This document shows, piece by piece, positions 18,838 through 27,981 of a stretch of DNA of 64,000 nucleotides. Both the position numbers and the translations under genes were made by a program. The notes below the pieces were generated by a model. It saw only the letters and a program-made list of their open reading frames with translations. It had not been told where the DNA came from and searched no databases. The number at the start of each line of letters is the position of its first letter. Positions within the stretch are counted from its first letter, which is position 1. Where the stretch lies: positions 1 through 64,000 of the forward strand of contig CAKONV010000008.1 in assembly GCA_934098295.1 (NCBI GenBank), in the 5' to 3' direction. The DNA comes from an uncultured Bacilli bacterium (GTDB taxonomy: Bacteria; Bacillota_I; Bacilli_A; ML615J-28; CAG-313).

Positions 18838-20080
18838 TAGTATCCTCCTTAGTCAATTTTTTTGAAATTTCATGGCCTACAAGCATTCCGCTTGCTAACG
18901 CCCAATGTAGATTGTATCCTCCACACAATCCATCAATATCTAGTAGTTCTCCACAAATATATGCCTGTGGCATTTTCTTTATTTCAAGTGTTTCTTCGTT
19001 TACTTCGTCTAAACTAACGCCGCCAACGGTTACTTGAGATGCCGTAAAACCATAGTCACCAGTAATTTCAATTGCATAATTTTTAATGTTATTTACTAAT
19101 CTTTCTAAATCAGATATTTCTAGTGATAATACGCTTTTTTTGTTGTCTAACTTGCTTCTTTTAATAATCATTACATTTAACATTTTGGCAAACATTCCTG
19201 TTAAAAAATCATTAATAGAAACATTAGAATTATTTTTCTTACGAGTGATAAGTATGTTTAAAAGTTCATTAGCAGTATATTCAGGCATTAAGTCTAAGAT
19301 TAAAAAATAGTCCTTTTTCATCCTTTTAATGTAACTTGAAGCATTCATAATAACAATACCACTTAAGCCATCATCTTTAAATAATACCTCGCCATTTTCT
19401 TTAAATTCTACTAATTGCTTTTCTTTATTTTTTAGCATTACTAAACATTTAACTCTTATACCGCTTAAAGGTCGCATTTCGCTTTCTTTACTTTTTAAGC
19501 CAACAAGTCCGGGATAAAAAGGAGTAGTAGATACTTTAAAAGGACTAAGTAATTTATATCCAGTTCCATTAGAACCAAGTTTAGGTGATGACATTCCACC
19601 GTTTGCGAAAACTAAATAATCGGCAGTCAAACATTCTTTTGTTTCAGTGTAAAGGTAATATTTATTATTTTTAACTATTATTTTGCTAACTTTATAATTT
19701 GTTTTTATAATAACATTCAATTCATCAAGTCTTTTTCTTAATACATCCAAAAATGAAGTGGCTAAAAGAGCATATGGGTAGGTTCTTCCCTCATCTAATT
19801 CTTTTTTTAATAATCCTATTTTTTCTAAATAACTACAAACATTATCATAACCATATTTAGTTATAATACCTTCAACAAAACTAGGATGATTATAATTATC
19901 TTTTGTTAAATTGCGGTTTGTGAAGTTACATCTACCATTTCCAGTAGCTAAAATCTTTTTGCCTATTTTATCTAATTGTTCAACAATTGTTATTTTCACA
20001 CCAGTTTTTCTACTTTCACCAAGACTTAAAGCTGTAAAAATGCCTGATGCTCCACCACCTATTATAACTACTTCTTTCAT
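18824..20080 (-). CDS. HI0933-family FAD-dependent oxidoreductase (YtfP-like)
   Basis: A 418-residue flavoprotein. It opens with a Rossmann dinucleotide motif (VVIIGGGASGIFTALSL), followed by the family signature KKILATGNGRCNFTN (about 44-58), GGMSSPKLGSNGTGY (about 160), and at the C-terminus ASQVTVGGVSLDEV and AYICGELLDIDGLCGGYNLHWALASG. All are diagnostic of the HI0933/YtfP (BaiN-like) group, whose substrates are mostly unknown. Length is normal. It sits between ytfJ and ytxK homologues as a conserved Bacillota neighbourhood. Confidence 0.9.
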   Translation of the reverse strand: MKEVVIIGGGASGIFTALSLGESRKTGVKITIVEQLDKIGKKILATGNGRCNFTNRNLTKDNYNHPSFVEGIITKYGYDNVCSYLEKIGLLKKELDEGRTYPYALLATSFLDVLRKRLDELNVIIKTNYKVSKIIVKNNKYYLYTETKECLTADYLVFANGGMSSPKLGSNGTGYKLLSPFKVSTTPFYPGLVGLKSKESEMRPLSGIRVKCLVMLKNKEKQLVEFKENGEVLFKDDGLSGIVIMNASSYIKRMKKDYFLILDLMPEYTANELLNILITRKKNNSNVSINDFLTGMFAKMLNVMIIKRSKLDNKKSVLSLEISDLERLVNNIKNYAIEITGDYGFTASQVTVGGVSLDEVNEETLEIKKMPQAYICGELLDIDGLCGGYNLHWALASGMLVGHEISKKLTKEDTNDNR

Positions 20081-20175
20081 TTTTTATTTTCCTCATTTTT
20101 ATTTTTACTCATCACATAATATAGTTATGTAAAATAAGATATAAATTATTATACTACATAAAGTTAAATTTTGAA

Positions 20176-20205
20176 AGAAAAAGGTCTTTAGTACTAACTA
20201 AAGAC
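20176..20205 (-). terminator. Intrinsic terminator overlapping the ytfJ stop
   Basis: GTCTTTAGT and ACTAAAGAC pair around a 4-nt loop, followed on the minus strand by CTTTTTCTTT. The ytfJ stop (20198-20200) lies inside the stem. Confidence 0.8.
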
Positions 20206-20587
20206 TCTCACTTTTGGTATCTTTTATTGTTTTAATTATTTTAGTCACAGCATTAGGAATAAAATCACTAATAGTTTCTAACGCATGTGTTGAAGTATCT
20301 AAATGTAAAACTTTAACATCGCCATTTACATATACTAAAAAAGCGATAGGTGTAATAGACGTCATACCACCAGCTCCCCCACCAAAAGGATACTCACCAT
20401 CTATATACGGTTTTGGCATTTGTTGATCTAATCCTCCACTTATAAAACTATATTTTACTCTGGAGATGGGAATGACTACCGCTTCTCCTAAATTCATAGG
20501 ACTTCCAACAATCATATCAACATCAGCGATTTCTTTAATGCTAACCATTGATATTTTTAATAATTCGGTTATTTGATGATTGTTCAT
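20198..20587 (-). CDS. ytfJ: Sporulation protein YtfJ/GerW family
   Basis: A 129-residue protein of the GerW/YtfJ family, found in endospore formers and needed for normal germination in Bacillus. The family fingerprint is present: IADVDMIVGSPMNLGEAVVIPISRV, a glycine-rich centre (PFGGGAGGMTSITPIAFLV), then VKVLHLD. It overlaps the preceding DUF2953 gene by 47 bp, reproducing the ytfI-ytfJ pair. Together with cotJ it is the strongest sign that the organism sporulates. Confidence 0.9.
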   Translation of the reverse strand: MNNHQITELLKISMVSIKEIADVDMIVGSPMNLGEAVVIPISRVKYSFISGGLDQQMPKPYIDGEYPFGGGAGGMTSITPIAFLVYVNGDVKVLHLDTSTHALETISDFIPNAVTKIIKTIKDTKSESL

Positions 20588-21098
20588 TTTTTGCCTTCCT
20601 TATCTTTTTTAAATTACTCAATAGAAAATAAACTAATCGATAGATTTTACTACTTATTCTTATGTCTATTTCAAGATCAAAATCTATATCCTTTATTTTC
20701 GATTTTAAACAACTTTTTTTAATTTTTCTTAAGTTTATTAATAAAAAATTTTGTAGAAAAGAATATATATAAATATTTGTTAAATACAAGCCAATATTAC
20801 TAACATAACTACTACTATCAACCGCAAAATATATTACTTCTCCATCAAACTGTTTAATTAGATTTTTAATCAAAGGTTGATATTTTTTAAACTTAGCAAT
20901 ATTATTTTGATTAATGTTAATATTGATGTTATTCATGTTTTTAAAAATAACTTTATTCAAACCTATTTTAATTCTTAATAATTTGCCTATAATTAGATAG
21001 GTATGAAATATATTTTGATTAACTTTAATTATTTGTATTTCTACATTTGTTATCAGTAAAAGAAAAAGAAAAATTAATATGATTATAATAATCTTCAT
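20541..21098 (-). CDS. DUF2953 (YtfI-like) membrane protein
   Basis: A 185-residue protein with one N-terminal membrane helix (IIIIILIFLFLLLITNVEI) and a basic, Ile/Lys-rich remainder including VYFAVDSSSYVSNIGLYLTNIYIYSFLQ. Assignment to DUF2953/YtfI rests mostly on position, immediately upstream of and overlapping ytfJ, and on size and topology, rather than on strong motifs. Function is unknown in the family. It is transcribed away from yidD across a 75-bp intergenic gap. Confidence 0.65.
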   Translation of the reverse strand: MKIIIIILIFLFLLLITNVEIQIIKVNQNIFHTYLIIGKLLRIKIGLNKVIFKNMNNINININQNNIAKFKKYQPLIKNLIKQFDGEVIYFAVDSSSYVSNIGLYLTNIYIYSFLQNFLLINLRKIKKSCLKSKIKDIDFDLEIDIRISSKIYRLVYFLLSNLKKIRKAKNEQSSNNRIIKNING

Positions 21099-21173
21099 AT
21101 CTATATTTTTTACATTTGATTAGTATTTTATACATACATTTGATATAATAAAGTATATAAGAGGTTATTAACA

Positions 21174-21713
21174 ATGGGTATAAATGATAAAATGATAAAA
21201 CTAATTGAAAAGTATCAAAATAATAAACTTCCTAATACACCCCCTAGATGTGTTCACATTCCAACTTGTTCTTCTTATTCAAAGGAATGTTATAAAAAGT
21301 TTAATTTTTTTAAAGCTACTTTTTTAACTATTAAAAGAATTATTTTTTGTACACCCCTTAATAAAAAACTTTATGATCCTGTGCCATTAACAAAAAAAGA
21401 AAAAATAAAGGATAAAGAATTAAAAAAAATAGCAGCTGAAATTGAGCCACTAATTCTTTCCTATTACCAAAATTATCCTAATTCTTATCCAATAAATCTT
21501 TGTGATTTCATATATCAAATAACATTTAATACTTCTATAGAATCAAATATTGATATATCTAATCTAAGTACTATTAACAATAATGATTTAATAATTATAT
21601 TTTACAAACGAATTGATATTCTCATCAATCTTATTAAAAAAAAGAAACTACCATTTAACAAAAAGAAAAGCCTTGAAGATATTAAATCATTTTTGTCTAG
21701 TATTACATTTTAA
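21174..21713 (+). CDS. yidD: YidD-family membrane insertion factor with C-terminal extension
   Basis: A 179-residue protein. Residues about 5-75 match YidD: the PPRC...PTCSSYSKECYKKF cysteine pattern, FKATFLTIKRIIFCTPLN and the closing YDPVP. YidD assists YidC/Oxa1 insertion at the membrane. Typical YidD is 70-90 residues; here about 100 extra Lys/Ile-rich residues follow, with no recognisable domain. It is one of few plus-strand genes here, with an extended -10 (TTTGATATAAT) and an AGAGG SD, and ends in a strong terminator. Confidence 0.82.
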   Translation: MGINDKMIKLIEKYQNNKLPNTPPRCVHIPTCSSYSKECYKKFNFFKATFLTIKRIIFCTPLNKKLYDPVPLTKKEKIKDKELKKIAAEIEPLILSYYQNYPNSYPINLCDFIYQITFNTSIESNIDISNLSTINNNDLIIIFYKRIDILINLIKKKKLPFNKKKSLEDIKSFLSSITF

Positions 21714-21721
21714 CATCATTA

Positions 21722-21759
21722 GCTGAAAAATAATATTATTTTATTTTTCAGCCTTTTTT
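21722..21759 (+). terminator. Intrinsic terminator of yidD
   Basis: A perfect 12-bp stem GCTGAAAAATAA / TTATTTTTCAGC around a 7-nt loop, followed by CTTTTTTT. Confidence 0.92.
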
Positions 21760-21867
21760 AAATTTTATAAAAAAAAGAAAACTCCTATATCCATCATTTG
21801 TGTAAAGTAAATATATCTTTTTACTCACTCAAACTAACAATAAGAGTTTGCTCTTTTTTATAAAATA

Positions 21868-22902
21868 TTATTTATCTCTAGCTTGTTCCAATGAAATATA
21901 ATTTTGGTATACAAGTTCGTCAAATGAACTATCATGACTTACATCCAAATTTAATCTCTTACTTAACTCACCAATTATTGGTTCTTCATAATTAGTAGGT
22001 GCATTAATACCTCTATAAAGATCTCTTTTTAAAGAAATATAACAAGCGACACCTTTAATGTATGGTCTCTTGTGTCCGTATTGACTATATATATAATCAC
22101 TATCAACTGTTAAATTAATATTATACTCCATATTAGCTTGTAAACAATTATAATAATCATCATAATAAAAGGTATATATTCTTGACTCCGTTCCTACTTC
22201 AAGAGAATAAATATTAATTGGTTTTTCTTCAGTTATTTTTATATATTTAGAAGAAATTTCAATCTTACTACATACGTTTTCCTCAACATAACTTTCATAT
22301 TTACTAACAACCATATATTTACTTAGCGGTATTAACCCTCTTAAAAATATATAGAATTTATCAGATTCAGGTTTACCCCTTGTATGTACAGTTAATTCTT
22401 TTTTCAATTCAGGAAAAGGGTCTGTAGAATAATATTTGACATATGAATAAAAATTAGTACTGTCGTAAACTTCTTTACTATAAACATTCTTTTCAAAATA
22501 AATACCTGAAATTTCTTTTTCTAAATCACTCATTTCTGATGGTGTTGTATTAAACATAAATTTCTTTGATATAACCATATTAGATTCAAGCACGTAGCGC
22601 TTAGTCAAAAAATCGATTCTTGATCCACAATTTATTAATTCACCAAAAAAATTGTGCGTAAAATAACTTGGATTTATATCTTGTGTACCCAAGATATATT
22701 TATAATTATAACTATACCAACCATCTGAAAAAATGAATTCGCCATTTGGGTTATATTTTAAAAAATTTTTATAAAATTCTTTATATCCAGGTATTGTTTC
22801 TGGATTTTGATTTTCATCAATAATATCATCACAAGATGTTAAAGTCGTTTGAAAAAACACTGCGAATAAAATCACTAGCAATAATAAATTAATCTTTTTC
22901 AT
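21868..22902 (-). CDS. Lipoprotein of unknown function
   Basis: A 344-residue protein with a clear lipoprotein signal (KKINLLLLVILFAVFF then LTSC at residue 24). The mature part is rich in Tyr and Ser and beta-strand-like, with no family I recognise. SD AAGGAG is 8 nt before ATG. Upstream at 22931-22980 a roughly 20-bp direct repeat (CTTAATTAGTRTAATAATTA, twice, 28 bp apart) lies across its promoter region and could be a regulator site. It is monocistronic as far as can be seen. Confidence 0.75.
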   Translation of the reverse strand: MKKINLLLLVILFAVFFQTTLTSCDDIIDENQNPETIPGYKEFYKNFLKYNPNGEFIFSDGWYSYNYKYILGTQDINPSYFTHNFFGELINCGSRIDFLTKRYVLESNMVISKKFMFNTTPSEMSDLEKEISGIYFEKNVYSKEVYDSTNFYSYVKYYSTDPFPELKKELTVHTRGKPESDKFYIFLRGLIPLSKYMVVSKYESYVEENVCSKIEISSKYIKITEEKPINIYSLEVGTESRIYTFYYDDYYNCLQANMEYNINLTVDSDYIYSQYGHKRPYIKGVACYISLKRDLYRGINAPTNYEEPIIGELSKRLNLDVSHDSSFDELVYQNYISLEQARDK

Positions 22903-22930
22903 AATTTTATCTCCTTGTTTATTATATTAC

Positions 22931-22980
22931 TTAATTAGTGTAATAATTATCTACTATGTCTTAATTAGTATAATAATTAC
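22931..22980. repeat. Two direct repeats in a promoter region
   Basis: CTTAATTAGTGTAATAATTA and CTTAATTAGTATAATAATTA, 28 bp apart start to start, immediately upstream of the lipoprotein gene starting at 22902. Confidence 0.6.
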
Positions 22981-23052
22981 CGGCTTTTCTTTAAAAACTT
23001 AATTCTATTATTTTTTTAATTTAACGTTAACTGTTGTTATTTTAAACGCTTT

Positions 23053-23751
23053 TTATATATCTAAATTATTTAATAATTCAACCTCTAAAGTAGTTAATGG
23101 GCGATAACTCCCGGGGTTTAATGTTTGATCTAATGCTAAAGGACCAAATTTAATTCTTTTTAAGTATATTACTTCTTTGCCTACAGCTTTAATCATTCGT
23201 TTGACTTGATGGTATTTCCCTTCTGTGATAGTTAAATTATATCCTTCATTCCCCTCAATAATTTTTGAAGGAAGTGTTAATTTACCATCGATCATAACCC
23301 CGTGTTCAATTCTTTGCATATCTAACGATGTTAAAGGCATTGATGTTTTTAAATAATATGTTTTTTCAACGTGTTTTTTTGGTGATAAAAGCTTATGAGC
23401 TAAAGCACCATCATTAGTTATAAGTAATAATCCTAACGTGTCAATATCTAATCTCCCTACTGGAAATAATTCTTGGCCTTGATAATCTGTTAATAAATCT
23501 ATAACTGTTTTATGAAAATTATCTTGAGTGGCTGATATTACTCCTTCGGGTTTATTCAGCATAATATATATATGTTCTTGATAAGTCATCAGTTTATCAT
23601 TTACCATTATCTGATCTTTGTTTTCATTGATGTGTACTGATCCGTCTTTTACAACAATGTTGTTTACTTTTACTAATCCTTGTTTTAAAACATTTTTACT
23701 ATCTTTACGACTAATATTACTAACGATAGTTAAGAATTTATCTAGGCGCAT
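23053..23751 (-). CDS. rsuA: RsuA/RluB-family rRNA pseudouridine synthase
   Basis: A 232-residue protein with an N-terminal S4 RNA-binding domain (MRLDKFLTIVSNISRKD... GLVKVNN) and the synthase domain. The catalytic-Asp motif reads FPVGRLDIDTLGLLLITNDG (about 100-118), and the C-terminal motif GKYHQVKRMIKAVGKEV is present. It isomerises a specific uridine in rRNA, most likely 16S U516 by size, though RluB specificity is possible. I start at MRLDKF, 14 codons inside the longest frame, since S4 proteins begin so. The start overlaps psuG by 10 bp. Confidence 0.92.
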   Translation of the reverse strand: MRLDKFLTIVSNISRKDSKNVLKQGLVKVNNIVVKDGSVHINENKDQIMVNDKLMTYQEHIYIMLNKPEGVISATQDNFHKTVIDLLTDYQGQELFPVGRLDIDTLGLLLITNDGALAHKLLSPKKHVEKTYYLKTSMPLTSLDMQRIEHGVMIDGKLTLPSKIIEGNEGYNLTITEGKYHQVKRMIKAVGKEVIYLKRIKFGPLALDQTLNPGSYRPLTTLEVELLNNLDI

Positions 23752-24665
23752 AATTTGCAGTAGAATGCCGCAATATCGGCAGCTAAAGCACAATTGTTAA
23801 ATACTAACTTAATATTAGCCTCTAAAGAAGTTCCACCAGTTAATTCTACTATTGTTTTTAATAAAAATGGGGTTTGTTCTTTTCCTTTAATGCCTTGTTC
23901 ATTCATTAGTTTTAAAGCTTTATCAATAGCATCATTCATTACTTTTTCATCCATAGCATATTCTTGTGGAATTGGATTAGTAATTAAAACGCCTCCTGAT
24001 AAATTTAAATCCCATTTAATTTTTAAAACTTTAGCAATTTCTTCAGGTGTATTTAAACAGTAATTTACTTTATAAGCACTGTTTCTAGTATAAAAAGCAG
24101 GTAAGGTAGTTGTTTTATATCCAATTACTGGAACACCTTTTGTTTCAAGATATTCTAGTGTTTTTTCTAAATCCAAAATAGCTTTGGCCCCAGCACATAC
24201 TACAGCCACATCAGTTGTTTGTAATTCATCTAAGTCAGCAGATATATCCATTGTTATTTCAGCACCACGATGGACTCCCCCAATACCACCTGTTGCGAAA
24301 ATTTTAACACCTGCAAGACTTGCAATAAACATTGTTGCAGCTACGGTTGTAGCTCCATCTAAGCCTTCTGCAACAATAACAGGTATATCTCTTCTACTTG
24401 TTTTTACAACTTTAGTGCCCTCTTTTGCAATATATTCAATCTCATCCTTGCTTAAGCCTACACATAATTTACCCTTTATAATGGCTATTGTTGCTGGGAT
24501 GGCACCATGATCACGAATTATTTTTTCACATTCTAATGCTGTTTCCATATTTTGTGGATATGGCATTCCATGTGAAATTATTGTAGATTCTAATGCTACA
24601 ACTGGTCGATTTTCATCAAGTGCCTTTTTTACTTCCTCGTTTATTTTTAAATATTTTTCTAACAT
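23742..24665 (-). CDS. psuG: Pseudouridine-5'-phosphate glycosidase
   Basis: A 307-residue enzyme that splits pseudouridine-5'-phosphate into uracil and ribose-5-phosphate, a salvage route for RNA-derived pseudouridine. Family motifs are VVALESTIISHGMPYPQN (about 22-39), GLDGATTVAATMFIA (about 100), IFATGGIGGVHRGAE (about 121-135), and VCAGAKAILDL (about 155). Length is typical. No psuK kinase lies in the window. SD GGAGG lies 11 nt before ATG. It overlaps rsuA, which makes pseudouridine in rRNA, so synthesis and breakdown are joined in one operon. Confidence 0.95.
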   Translation of the reverse strand: MLEKYLKINEEVKKALDENRPVVALESTIISHGMPYPQNMETALECEKIIRDHGAIPATIAIIKGKLCVGLSKDEIEYIAKEGTKVVKTSRRDIPVIVAEGLDGATTVAATMFIASLAGVKIFATGGIGGVHRGAEITMDISADLDELQTTDVAVVCAGAKAILDLEKTLEYLETKGVPVIGYKTTTLPAFYTRNSAYKVNYCLNTPEEIAKVLKIKWDLNLSGGVLITNPIPQEYAMDEKVMNDAIDKALKLMNEQGIKGKEQTPFLLKTIVELTGGTSLEANIKLVFNNCALAADIAAFYCKLCA

Positions 24666-24946
24666 AATCTTATTACCTCCAAATATAATAATCTATCCCC
24701 TTTATATTATCATATTTTATTTTAAAAATCAGTAATAATAATAATTTTATTATACATATCCCCTATTTTATTACCCTTCTCCCCTAATTTTGATTAATAC
24801 ATTTGATTGTTTTATTCACATAGTTTATGCGAATTTGATTTAGTTAACATCGCTTTACCCCTATGTTGTCATAATGATTATCTATAGCCACAACATACCC
24901 CCATATCTATATGGCTACTAATAATCTGTTTTTATTCTCGTCCCTT
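24666..24946. other. Intergenic region without a gene
   Basis: It holds the psuG SD and an AT-rich promoter-like stretch, and, next to the subtilase stop, inverted repeats on the minus strand: TATGTTGT with ACAACATA, and TAGCCA with TGGCTA. These could form alternative 3'-UTR hairpins. No U-tract follows, so a simple terminator is not supported. Confidence 0.4.
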
Positions 24947-26608
24947 TTAATTAGTTGATGAAGATATTGATCTAAAGCTTAAGCCTATATGATCATTAGT
25001 TGTTACCTTATCAACTTGATAAACCGTTACCCTATAATTTCCTGTGTGTGGAACCACAAACCTCTTCAATTCGCTATTGCCTGAATTGCCATAGCTTCGA
25101 CCAATTAATAAATTATTCATTTGATAAATACGAATATCATAATTAGTCATTTTTGTATTTGCAACTGTGCCATCGGCTTTTGCCATCCAATAAGCACTTG
25201 CTCTAAACACTTGCCCTTCATATAAATATACTACAATTGATCTAACGATTGAGTTTTCCTGATTGCTTGTATTTTCAACTTCATTCAAACTAGGTTCTAC
25301 AATCATTCGTTTTAAATTGAATCTTCCTGCACCAACTTTATCACTATACCCATTTTGTAAGTCAGCAGGATAAAAGTCTTCATTCATATCATCAGCATTA
25401 GCAGCAATACTTGAATAAACCATTTCTGGATAAACCGTATATCCAGGATGAGCATCCAAGAACATTGTAACCATACCAGTTACTGCAGCGCAAGAAACAC
25501 TTGTTCCCCTCATAACAGTACTAATATATGGTAAAGAAGTGTATTCATCCAAGGCAACTACATCCGGAGAATTTCCTCCTGTATTGCTTATATATGCAGA
25601 ATAATACTGTAAGTAATTTCTTGAATCAATAGCACCCACACTAAACACATTATAACCTATTCCAGGATTAGCTGCTGTTAGACCACCATTACCAACTGCA
25701 CCAATTATTATTAATCTATATGTATAAGCCATATAGTCAATATAAGCTGAATCAGAATTATAATAACCCTCTGGATTGGCTTCCGCATAACTCATATTAA
25801 TGATATCAACATCATTATCTATTAGCCAATCTAATTCATCAGCTGGTGTACCATTTAATTGTACACTTAAGATTCTTGCGTCAGGGGCAAATCCACAGCT
25901 TCCCGCTATGATTGATGCCATTGCCGTTGCATGATCGGTTAAATCATTATCAAGTCTTGCTCTTACTTTACGACTTGTATTGGTAAGATTTTGATGATCT
26001 TTATCAATTACACCCATTTCAAGTAAACCTACATTTATACCTTCCCCTGTATAAGTTCGGTTTTGATAGTATTCTAACCCCCCAGCATTATTAATAATGT
26101 TAGTTAAACTATCTTTTTTACTTTTATCAACTTTTTCTTTAACATAAATTACATCTACAAACCTATTATCAGAAATTTTAGATAATACATCATTACTACA
26201 AGCTTTAAATTGCTCATTAGTCATTTCGATATCTACAAATGAAGAATATTTACTTACATATAATTCTTCACATTCTATATCACCCATCGATTTAACAAGT
26301 TTTTTATTTTGATCATAATGGTGCGAATAACCAGCTTCTTTAAGTCTACGCTTATAGGCCCTGGTTTCTTCTAAAGTTGCCGTTAAAGGTAATTTTTCGG
26401 TAAATTCAAATTGGTTATAATCAAATTTGACATGGAGGGTTATGCCTTCTTGATTAGTCATAGTCTCGGTTGCTTCTTCTAATGTTGAACAATTTTTATT
26501 ACTAATAGATTCATAAATTATCTTAGAATTATTAATTTTATACTTTTGTCCGATTACTGAAAAACTAATTATTAACATTCCAATTAACATACCAAAAATA
26601 ATTCTCAT
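24947..26608 (-). CDS. Secreted subtilisin-like (S8) serine protease
   Basis: A 553-residue protein with a signal-like N-terminus (residues 1-20) and no C-terminal anchor. The S8 domain spans about residues 185-420. His226 is in LTDHATAMASIIAG, the oxyanion Asn307 in GAVGNGG, and the nucleophile Ser370 in MRGTSVSCAAVTGM. The first catalytic motif is INVGLLEMGV: Glu197 sits where S8 proteases have Asp. Residues 20-180 form a long propeptide-like region; about 440-550 is a C-terminal beta domain. Activity is uncertain because of the Asp-to-Glu change. SD GGGAGAGAG precedes ATG. Confidence 0.85.
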   Translation of the reverse strand: MRIIFGMLIGMLIISFSVIGQKYKINNSKIIYESISNKNCSTLEEATETMTNQEGITLHVKFDYNQFEFTEKLPLTATLEETRAYKRRLKEAGYSHHYDQNKKLVKSMGDIECEELYVSKYSSFVDIEMTNEQFKACSNDVLSKISDNRFVDVIYVKEKVDKSKKDSLTNIINNAGGLEYYQNRTYTGEGINVGLLEMGVIDKDHQNLTNTSRKVRARLDNDLTDHATAMASIIAGSCGFAPDARILSVQLNGTPADELDWLIDNDVDIINMSYAEANPEGYYNSDSAYIDYMAYTYRLIIIGAVGNGGLTAANPGIGYNVFSVGAIDSRNYLQYYSAYISNTGGNSPDVVALDEYTSLPYISTVMRGTSVSCAAVTGMVTMFLDAHPGYTVYPEMVYSSIAANADDMNEDFYPADLQNGYSDKVGAGRFNLKRMIVEPSLNEVENTSNQENSIVRSIVVYLYEGQVFRASAYWMAKADGTVANTKMTNYDIRIYQMNNLLIGRSYGNSGNSELKRFVVPHTGNYRVTVYQVDKVTTNDHIGLSFRSISSSTN

Positions 26609-26714
26609 TTTTCTCTCTCCCTTCAGTTTTTTTTATTTATGAAGAAAATGCCCATTTTTTTCCTTCACACTTATATATACCGCAAAAGATTTATTTTTTT
26701 GCCAAAAAATAAAA

Positions 26715-26749
26715 AAAAAGTGAAATTTTTTTAAAAAACTTCACTTTTT
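26715..26749 (-). terminator. Intrinsic terminator after the 201-residue membrane protein gene
   Basis: AAAAAGTGAA pairs with TTCACTTTTT, with long T-runs on the minus strand. It ends the gene stopping at 26754. Confidence 0.85.
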
Positions 26750-26753
26750 AGGC

Positions 26754-27359
26754 CTATTTTTCTAATTTAAACAATCGAAAATTTCCGTCTATTTCAATTT
26801 TTATAACTTTTTCATCATCTAATTCTGTTAAATTTAATTTACAAAAATAACAATTTCCTTCTTTTAATAATACTTCATCATAAAACTTTAATGGTAAATT
26901 ATCGTAACCTTTTTTAACTACAAATTTATAATAATAAGATTCTTCTTTTGTTGTTACATTTGTTACTTTATATACATAAATGTTATATTTATTATCCTTA
27001 AAACTAGTAAACATTGAGATTAATTCTTCGCCTTTTTCGGCATCTTTAATTATTTTCAATTCTGTTGGTGATAAAACAATATTTTCACTTGCATTGTTAT
27101 AATATTCTTTATTTGATTGTTCATTGGCATTAATTGTAAATAGTATAACAAATGCAAATAGAACAACGCTAACTATAGCCATGCATGATCTTGATATCAT
27201 TTTGTTCTTTGCTAGTTTATATCTAAGTGGCGGTTCTTTATCAAAGAAATCAGTTTGATTTATTATATCAGTTGGTTTAAGATAACTTGACTGTTCATCT
27301 ATTTGTTTATTTTCCTCTTTAATTTTTTTCAATAGTTCTTCTACATCACTGTTTTTCAT
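26754..27359 (-). CDS. Single-pass membrane protein of unknown function
   Basis: A 201-residue protein. About 55 charged residues with a coiled-coil-like start (VEELLKKIKEENKQ) precede one membrane helix near residues 60-78 (AIVSVVLFAFVILFTI). The remaining 120 residues are outside and beta-rich. The cytoplasmic-helix-external plan resembles anti-sigma or signalling anchors, but no motif supports that. I choose MKNSD as start because SD GGGAG is 7 nt before it. It follows ppa by 37 bp and is probably co-transcribed, reaching the terminator at 26.72 kb. Confidence 0.7.
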   Translation of the reverse strand: MKNSDVEELLKKIKEENKQIDEQSSYLKPTDIINQTDFFDKEPPLRYKLAKNKMISRSCMAIVSVVLFAFVILFTINANEQSNKEYYNNASENIVLSPTELKIIKDAEKGEELISMFTSFKDNKYNIYVYKVTNVTTKEESYYYKFVVKKGYDNLPLKFYDEVLLKEGNCYFCKLNLTELDDEKVIKIEIDGNFRLFKLEK

Positions 27360-27396
27360 TTTCATTCTCCCATTTTTTAGTCTTTAGTGGTTAGAC

Positions 27397-27927
27397 TTAT
27401 GACCAATTTTCTTGATATCTTTTTATAGATTCAGAAATTACTTTTTTTGCGGAAGAAGCATCTTCCATTTCGTTTTCAACTATAGTTTCTTTGCCTTCAA
27501 GATTTTTATATACTGTAAAAAAATGTTTTATTTCATCGCTAACATGTTTGGGTAAATCATTTATGCTGTTGTAGTCTTTATAATATGGATCATGAACGCA
27601 TACAGCTATAATTTTATCATCTGGTTGTCCATTATCAATCATGTGCATAACACCAATTGGCTTACATTCAACTAATGTTAATGGTACAATTGATTCATTG
27701 CATATTATTAATACATCCAATGGATCATTATCTAGGGCATATGTTTTAGGTATGAAACCATAATTCGCCGGGTAATGTGTGGATGTATAAAGGATTCTAT
27801 CTAGTCTAAGTAAGCCTGTTTCTTTATCCAATTCATATTTATTTTTGCTACCTAACGATATTTCTACACAAGCAAAAAATCGCTCAGGTGTAATTCTATT
27901 TTTATCTATAGAATGCCAAATATTCAT
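27397..27927 (-). CDS. ppa: Family I inorganic pyrophosphatase
   Basis: A 176-residue soluble enzyme hydrolysing PPi. Metal-site residues are in the expected order: VEISLGSKNKYELDKETG, LDRILYTSTHYPANYGFIP (about 47-65), the triple-Asp motif YALDNDPLDVL (about 68-78), and PDDKIIAVCVHDP (about 103-115). Length is normal for a bacterial family I enzyme. SD AAAGGGAGA precedes ATG. Its own sigma-A promoter and a roughly 95-nt leader with an intrinsic terminator lie upstream, suggesting attenuation. Confidence 0.95.
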   Translation of the reverse strand: MNIWHSIDKNRITPERFFACVEISLGSKNKYELDKETGLLRLDRILYTSTHYPANYGFIPKTYALDNDPLDVLIICNESIVPLTLVECKPIGVMHMIDNGQPDDKIIAVCVHDPYYKDYNSINDLPKHVSDEIKHFFTVYKNLEGKETIVENEMEDASSAKKVISESIKRYQENWS

Positions 27928-27981
27928 CGTTTCTCCCTTTCTAAATTTAAATGGTATTTTTAAAAAGAGTCAATAAATTAT

